Below, in pieces: positions 60,446 to 64,000 of a stretch of 64,000 nt of DNA (position 1 is the first letter of the stretch; each line of letters opens with the position of its first letter). A program made the translations under genes and the position numbers. Origin of the DNA: Mycobacteroides franklinii (lineage in GTDB: Bacteria; Actinomycetota; Actinomycetes; Mycobacteriales; Mycobacteriaceae); NCBI RefSeq assembly GCF_002013895.1, contig NZ_MAFQ01000015.1, forward strand, positions 1 through 64,000. The letters are read 5' to 3'. The notes under the pieces are model-generated. The model worked only from the letters and a program-made list of their open reading frames with translations. It did no database searches and had not been told where the DNA came from.

Positions 60446-60493
60446 GAATATAGTCTAACCCGATAGACACTTTCTAGTCAAGTCGGATAGACA
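60446..60493 (-). promoter_or_regulatory. hicAB promoter and operator
   Basis: Read on the minus strand: -35 TTGACT (60476-60481), 18-nt spacer, -10 TAGACT (60452-60457), then 6 nt to the ATG. Two direct copies, TGTCTATCCG (60484-60493) and TGTCTATCGG (60460-60469), flank the -35 box about 24 bp apart and look like HicB sites. Confidence 0.75.
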
Positions 60494-60498
60494 TATTT

Positions 60499-61326
60499 CT
60501 ATGCAGATCGAGCTATGGTTTTCAACGCACCCGCATGCGCCCAGATCGGGTTTGTGTGGTTGCGCCACAGCCATTCCGAGTGCTGGCCCTCATGATCGTG
60601 GCTGGCCTTGATCGCGGCCACCACGCCGGCGGGCTCACAGTCGTACGGCCCTGACGACCAGGCGGCGTTAGCCTCGATGACCTTCGGATTTCCGTCGCTG
60701 GTGATGCCGATGTCCAGCACGAACCCCGGCGGGTAGGTCACCTCGGGGTCATCCAGGACTGTCCGCGCGAATCGCTCCATCTTGCGCATCTTGTTCTCGT
60801 ACAGCGGATCTACCGGAGGCTCCGGGGCACCCCAGACCCAGTCGCGGTGTCGGTAGAGGCTACTGGCGAGGATCTCGCCGTAAGCGATGAAGAATCGCGC
60901 CTCCGTGACGAAGTCCACCACACCCTGCAGCTGCACGAGAGTGTCGTCAGGGAAACCGAATTGCCGCCAGGTATCCACCAGTCGGCCCGAGTCGTACACC
61001 CGTGCCGGGCAAGAATCCACCTTCGCCTCAGGCAGCTTCACGAACGCCAAGTCCACACCGTTCGACAGCTCAGAGAGGGGCATGGTTCGCACAGGCCGAC
61101 CGAGGTAGCGCGCCGGTAGCCGATCGAGCCAGTACGGGCCACATGAGAGCAGCGGCAAGGTCACGCCCGCCTTGTGCGCGCTTGCCACCCACGCTCCGGG
61201 CGCCCACCAGTAGGTGTCGAGCGCTGACACGGGATCGATATCAAATCCGAAGTCCTGCACCGCGCCAAACGCCTTGAACACATCGGCCAGCCAATTGCGG
61301 TGCGTGATTATCCGAAACTCGGTCAT
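60499..61326 (-). CDS. ATP-grasp domain protein (R2K-like)
   Basis: 275 aa. The C-terminal part has FVLDIGITSDGNPKVIEANA, the acidic/Asn metal site of ATP-grasp ligases, and an N-terminal lid-like region. Similar proteins occur in mycobacteriophages and are grouped as R2K ATP-grasp enzymes; they are thought to ligate or modify peptides or proteins. Substrate unknown. ATG at 61326 overlaps the upstream stop (ATGA). It ends just upstream of the hicAB promoter. Confidence 0.82.
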   Translation of the reverse strand: MTEFRIITHRNWLADVFKAFGAVQDFGFDIDPVSALDTYWWAPGAWVASAHKAGVTLPLLSCGPYWLDRLPARYLGRPVRTMPLSELSNGVDLAFVKLPEAKVDSCPARVYDSGRLVDTWRQFGFPDDTLVQLQGVVDFVTEARFFIAYGEILASSLYRHRDWVWGAPEPPVDPLYENKMRKMERFARTVLDDPEVTYPPGFVLDIGITSDGNPKVIEANAAWSSGPYDCEPAGVVAAIKASHDHEGQHSEWLWRNHTNPIWAHAGALKTIARSA

Positions 61327-61844
61327 GGCCGCGCCTCCTCGGCGGCATTGGCTATGGAGCCATCCCACACAGGCACCACCATGCAGTCGTGCGACCTAGG
61401 CGGAATGAAAACGAGCCACGGTGCCGCCGGATCTGGAGGTTGCAATTCTGTCGAAAACGGCGGTAGCAAGGGGTTTGGGATGTGGGTAAGGCTAGCGAGG
61501 GATTCACACACTGACCGGATGGCCCGAAGGGCCCGTCGCGGCGCATCGCAATGGTTCCGCTCGGCCCATATCGACGACAGTCGGCCACTGGCGGCGAATG
61601 CGACGGGCCGGCCCCACTCGCCCCACATGCGCTCACGCAGTCGTCGATACCGGATGCGCTGCGGGCCAGTGGCAAAAGCGCCTGGGCAGTAGCCCTCGCG
61701 CAGACCGTGCCATTCGCGCTGACACAGCGAGCACCGAACCTGGTTGACGTTGTGGTCATAGCCGCTGCGGTCTCTATAACCGTCGAGCTGATCGTCCACG
61801 AGCGCGTCAATTGCGTCGATGACTGCCTGCTCCGGGTTGGTCAT
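61323..61844 (-). CDS. hypothetical phage protein with a zinc-type Cys motif
   Basis: 173 aa. CSLCQREWHGLREGYCPGAF resembles a small zinc site (CxxC ... H ... C). The C-terminal half is Pro-rich. Coupled to both neighbours by ATGA overlaps. Not recognised. Confidence 0.7.
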   Translation of the reverse strand: MTNPEQAVIDAIDALVDDQLDGYRDRSGYDHNVNQVRCSLCQREWHGLREGYCPGAFATGPQRIRYRRLRERMWGEWGRPVAFAASGRLSSIWAERNHCDAPRRALRAIRSVCESLASLTHIPNPLLPPFSTELQPPDPAAPWLVFIPPRSHDCMVVPVWDGSIANAAEEARP

Positions 61845-62506
61845 GACGGAATCTTCCTGTTGCGCTTGGCATATCGGTGATGAGCGTCGAGGACATCACC
61901 GAGCCGGTAAAACTGGACTTCGCCGTCCACGGAGCACGGAGACAGCATCTTGTTGCGCACCAGGGTCTCCACCCGGCGTTTGTTCAGCCCCTCTGCGATC
62001 GAGCCCAGCCGGGCGGCGATCTTCTCCACCTGGCCCGCGGTGAGGACCTGGCGGTTCGCGTCGCGCACCCGAGCGCGGTCGATCACGATGTCGTCCTCCG
62101 GGGGTAGGTCGATCATCCGGCGGCACTGCGCGATGTGGTCGCAGATGTCGTCGCAGGCCTCCTCGGAGCCCTCAGTGAGCGCCACGGCCACCATGTTCCG
62201 GCGTAGCCATCGCGCCAGAGTGACGATGTCACTGTGGCCCTCGTAGATGATCGCCCGCTGCTCGCACACCAACCGGACCCAGCCGGCCAGACTGTTGTGC
62301 AGCTCTGCGGCCGCGCCGGATGCGCCGATGTGAAAGGGCACCTGCGACTCTGGCTTCTGCCGGCGAGGCTTGCCCAGTCCTGGCCGCTGCACGCGGGACT
62401 GTCGGGTGATGGTGATCGAGAGATCCTCGACGAGATCGGGGATGGACCCGAGTTGTTCGGTCAGCTTGCGCTGGAGGTCGCGCGCGAGGAAGAAGTCCAT
62501 GGTCAC
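61841..62506 (-). CDS. hypothetical phage protein with C-terminal HTH-like region
   Basis: 221 aa. N-terminal and middle parts are helical with acidic clusters (EEACDDICDHIAQC). The C-terminal 70 residues (TAGQVEKIAARLGSIAEGLNKRR...) look like a helix-turn-helix followed by VQFYRLGDVLDAH. It may bind DNA. GTG at 62506 overlaps the upstream stop (GTGA). Confidence 0.7.
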   Translation of the reverse strand: MTMDFFLARDLQRKLTEQLGSIPDLVEDLSITITRQSRVQRPGLGKPRRQKPESQVPFHIGASGAAAELHNSLAGWVRLVCEQRAIIYEGHSDIVTLARWLRRNMVAVALTEGSEEACDDICDHIAQCRRMIDLPPEDDIVIDRARVRDANRQVLTAGQVEKIAARLGSIAEGLNKRRVETLVRNKMLSPCSVDGEVQFYRLGDVLDAHHRYAKRNRKIPS

Positions 62507-62820
62507 GGTTGCGATGTCCTGCCTACTCGGGGCGATTCAGGGGCGATGGGCGGGTCGTTTTCCTTCATGTAGCGCTCCCACGCGAGACGGCGCATCCGGG
62601 CTGCGTGATGGGTGTGGGCTACGACCATGGCCTCCTGTCGCGTGCCGCCATGACCGAGGTCTATCCAGACCGAGATGGGCGTCTCGCGCCACTGACATGC
62701 CCACTCGCCTCTGGCGTAGAGATGCGCCTTAACTGAGTATGTGTCGCAAGGTATTCCGGCCACCCGCGCCGTCCAGCGCTTCTCGTCGTGCTCATGCCAT
62801 AGCAGCGGTGTCGCGGTCAC
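62503..62820 (-). CDS. hypothetical phage protein
   Basis: 105 aa, His/Trp-rich (LLWHEHDEKRWTARV, VVAHTHHAARMRRL). The GTG at 62820 overlaps the upstream stop (GTGA); the longer frame would overlap 76 bp. No known domain. Confidence 0.68.
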   Translation of the reverse strand: MTATPLLWHEHDEKRWTARVAGIPCDTYSVKAHLYARGEWACQWRETPISVWIDLGHGGTRQEAMVVAHTHHAARMRRLAWERYMKENDPPIAPESPRVGRTSQP

Positions 62821-63191
62821 TGGACCGGCCCCTCGAATACGTGCCACACCAAACCGCATGGAGTAACGACAGTTCCGATGAACTTCCGCCACGGCTTCGG
62901 GTCTTCGTCCATAATGAAGACATCGTTAGTGAATCCCGGGCTGTAGCGGTGCTCGCTGCGGCGGTATTGGGTATTGGCCGAGTCGCGCAGCTGCTCGGGC
63001 ATCGGATTACCCGTCCCCACAATGTAAATGCCCTTGGACCAACCCTGGCCGTACTCGAAGTCCAATGACCAGAGATCGATGCGGGTGTTGCGGTCGGTAC
63101 GCGAGACGGCCACCGACTGTAGGTCGCCGTCGTGAGGCAACGTCACCGTTTGGTAGTCGGTGATGTCGAGATCGTGCCGGATGATCCTCAT
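62817..63191 (-). CDS. hypothetical phage protein
   Basis: 124 aa, starts MRIIRHDLDITDYQTVTLPH, beta-rich and acidic. Similar short proteins occur in actinophage early regions. Strong ribosome site (CAGGAGGGA). Function unknown. Confidence 0.7.
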   Translation of the reverse strand: MRIIRHDLDITDYQTVTLPHDGDLQSVAVSRTDRNTRIDLWSLDFEYGQGWSKGIYIVGTGNPMPEQLRDSANTQYRRSEHRYSPGFTNDVFIMDEDPKPWRKFIGTVVTPCGLVWHVFEGPVQ

Positions 63192-63222
63192 TCGATTTCC
63201 CTCCTGAATTCGTGTTCTGCGG

Positions 63223-63570
63223 TCATAGCGGCATCACCGGACCGATGTAGTCCGAGACCGACTTACCGGTCATGCCACAGCTGCACGCACCCTCGATTCC
63301 GACAAGCCGCTGCGCCGATTCCTCGACGTGCTTCTTGCAGTCATCACACAGGTCGTAGACCTTGTAGTGATCTGCGTCGCCTGGTCTGACCCAGCCATGG
63401 ATGCGGGCCGCCCACTTCGCTTCCTGATCGCATCGATTCTTGTGACACGGGCATACAACGAACAGGCACTGGCATGCCTTCGCGCCCATACCGCCGACGA
63501 TCTTCGCGATATCGACCTCGGGACGCTCTAGGACGGCTGTGGAGCCTCCGGATTGGTGTTCTGCGGTCAT
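63223..63570 (-). CDS. Cys-rich phage protein with zinc-type motifs
   Basis: 115 aa. CQCLFVVCPCHKNRCDQ, DLCDDCKKH and GACSCGM give about ten Cys, suggesting two zinc sites; it may bind DNA or protein. ATG at 63570 overlaps the next gene upstream. The frame beyond it is not protein-like. Confidence 0.72.
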   Translation of the reverse strand: MTAEHQSGGSTAVLERPEVDIAKIVGGMGAKACQCLFVVCPCHKNRCDQEAKWAARIHGWVRPGDADHYKVYDLCDDCKKHVEESAQRLVGIEGACSCGMTGKSVSDYIGPVMPL

Positions 63571-63998
63571 CGCGTCGCCCTTCCGGTGTTCGGCGGTTCT
63601 GGGGCTATGTGGGCCCGGCATTTGACCCCTGGTTCGACGGGCGTGCCGTCCGATCCGAGGGTCCAGCCCTCGCTGTCGCACAGCGGGCAGTCTCGGAGGG
63701 CCTGCGCCGTGGCGGCTTTCGCGGCGCGCTTGCGCTCCAGCTCGTCGGCGGCAGCGACGTCGGCATGCGCCTCGTCCCACTCCCGGCGGCGCCGACAGGG
63801 CCGGCACGGCCCGTCGTGGTTCTCTTCGTGGTCGGGGCAATGGGGGCGGGGGTCGTTCGCGTCTACTGACGTACCCCTCCCCTCTTTAGTTACCAATGGA
63901 ATAAGGGTCGGGTCGGGTCGGGTCGGGTCGGGGTAGCGGGACACCCCGGTGGACTCCCCGGTGGACACGTTTTTGCCATTGGGTTCCATGTCCACCAC
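63567..63998 (-). CDS. hypothetical phage protein with zinc motifs, reaching the window edge
   Basis: 143 aa in the window. HCPDHEENHDGPCRPCRRRRE and DCPLCDSEGW hold Cys/His pairs like a zinc ribbon. ATG at 63989 or GTG at 63998; the real start may lie outside the window. A Pro-Asp-Pro-Thr-Arg repeat near residue 24-31 comes from a GGGTC repeat. Confidence 0.6.
   Translation of the reverse strand: MVDMEPNGKNVSTGESTGVSRYPDPTRPDPTLIPLVTKEGRGTSVDANDPRPHCPDHEENHDGPCRPCRRRREWDEAHADVAAADELERKRAAKAATAQALRDCPLCDSEGWTLGSDGTPVEPGVKCRAHIAPEPPNTGRATR
63905..63929. repeat. five tandem GGGTC copies
   Basis: Five perfect copies of a 5-bp unit within the coding sequence of the gene at 63567. Because the unit is not a multiple of three, a change in copy number would shift the frame of the N-terminus. 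Confidence 0.9.
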
Positions 63999-64000
63999 CG

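Larger units (their letters stand above)
29673..64000. mobile_element. siphovirus-type prophage (runs past the right edge)
   Basis: Attachment-site fragment, polymorphic toxin operon, lysis genes, tail, head, terminase and early-type small genes occur in the standard order of actinophages, mostly minus strand with many ATGA/GTGA overlaps. The late genes appear intact, so the phage may be inducible. No integrase, immunity repressor, Cro or DNA polymerase was seen in the window; these should lie to the right, next to the second attachment site. Confidence 0.95.

Noticed and set aside
63905..63929. CRISPR-type repeat
   Set aside because: Unit is 5 bp without spacers. No CRISPR array or cas gene was seen anywhere in the window.

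Overview
The window looks like a chromosome segment of a rapidly growing mycobacterium, most likely from the Mycobacteroides abscessus/chelonae group. The evidence is LppU-type lipoproteins, a two-domain LCP ligase, GTG/TTG starts, GC-rich codon use, and a resident prophage with a mycolate-cleaving lysin B and a WXG100-linked polymorphic toxin cassette. Species is inferred; no marker gene here fixes it.

Layout. (1) 1-3.0 kb, minus strand: three exported proteins, namely a Gln-rich secreted protein, a lipoprotein and an LppU-like lipoprotein. (2) 3.3-10.3 kb, plus strand: a small integrated element abutting the 3' end of tRNA-Ala(GGC). It holds one tiny phage-like gene, a gene broken by a stop and a frameshift, an excisionase-like HTH protein, a coupled micro-ORF, a tyrosine integrase that seems to lack part of its catalytic domain, and one very large gene (1408 aa). 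That protein has an N-terminal zinc-binding motif, a long helical body and a C-terminal PD-(D/E)XK-like nuclease, and is my best candidate for an undescribed defence effector. (3) 10.4-29.6 kb: ordinary chromosome. It carries an MFS transporter and phosphoglucomutase, YbjQ, two tandem type-B carboxylesterases, a secreted DUF4185-like protein, a thiolase, HxlR, LysR and TetR regulators (two with clear palindromic operators), a deaminase, an LCP protein, an O-methyltransferase, a Nudix hydrolase, a catabolic acetolactate synthase-like enzyme and a succinate-semialdehyde dehydrogenase.

(4) 29.67 kb to the right edge: a siphovirus-type prophage that runs out of the window. Its left boundary is a 25-bp 3' fragment of a tmRNA (ssrA)-like gene next to a strong terminator. 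From there: a plus-strand polymorphic toxin operon (two WXG100 proteins, a GH-E-like nuclease toxin, an ankyrin immunity protein); a convergent terminator; then one long minus-strand late operon read from about 58.8 kb down to 32.5 kb (HNH endonuclease, small and large terminase, portal, MuF-like protein, scaffold, decoration, capsid, head-tail connectors, major tail protein, G/GT tail chaperones with a -1 slippery site, tape measure with an NlpC/P60-like motif, minor tail proteins, lysin A, lysin B, holin-like proteins). Right of 59 kb lie a divergent micro-transcript unit, a HicAB toxin-antitoxin pair with a probable leaderless promoter, an ATP-grasp protein, and a chain of small overlapping genes of unknown function. 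The phage integrase, repressor and other attachment site are not in the window.

How they work together: the prophage brings two toxin systems (a secreted nuclease with immunity, and HicAB) that could aid competition or prophage maintenance, and the smaller element at tRNA-Ala brings one possible stand-alone defence gene behind an integrase that may be dead.
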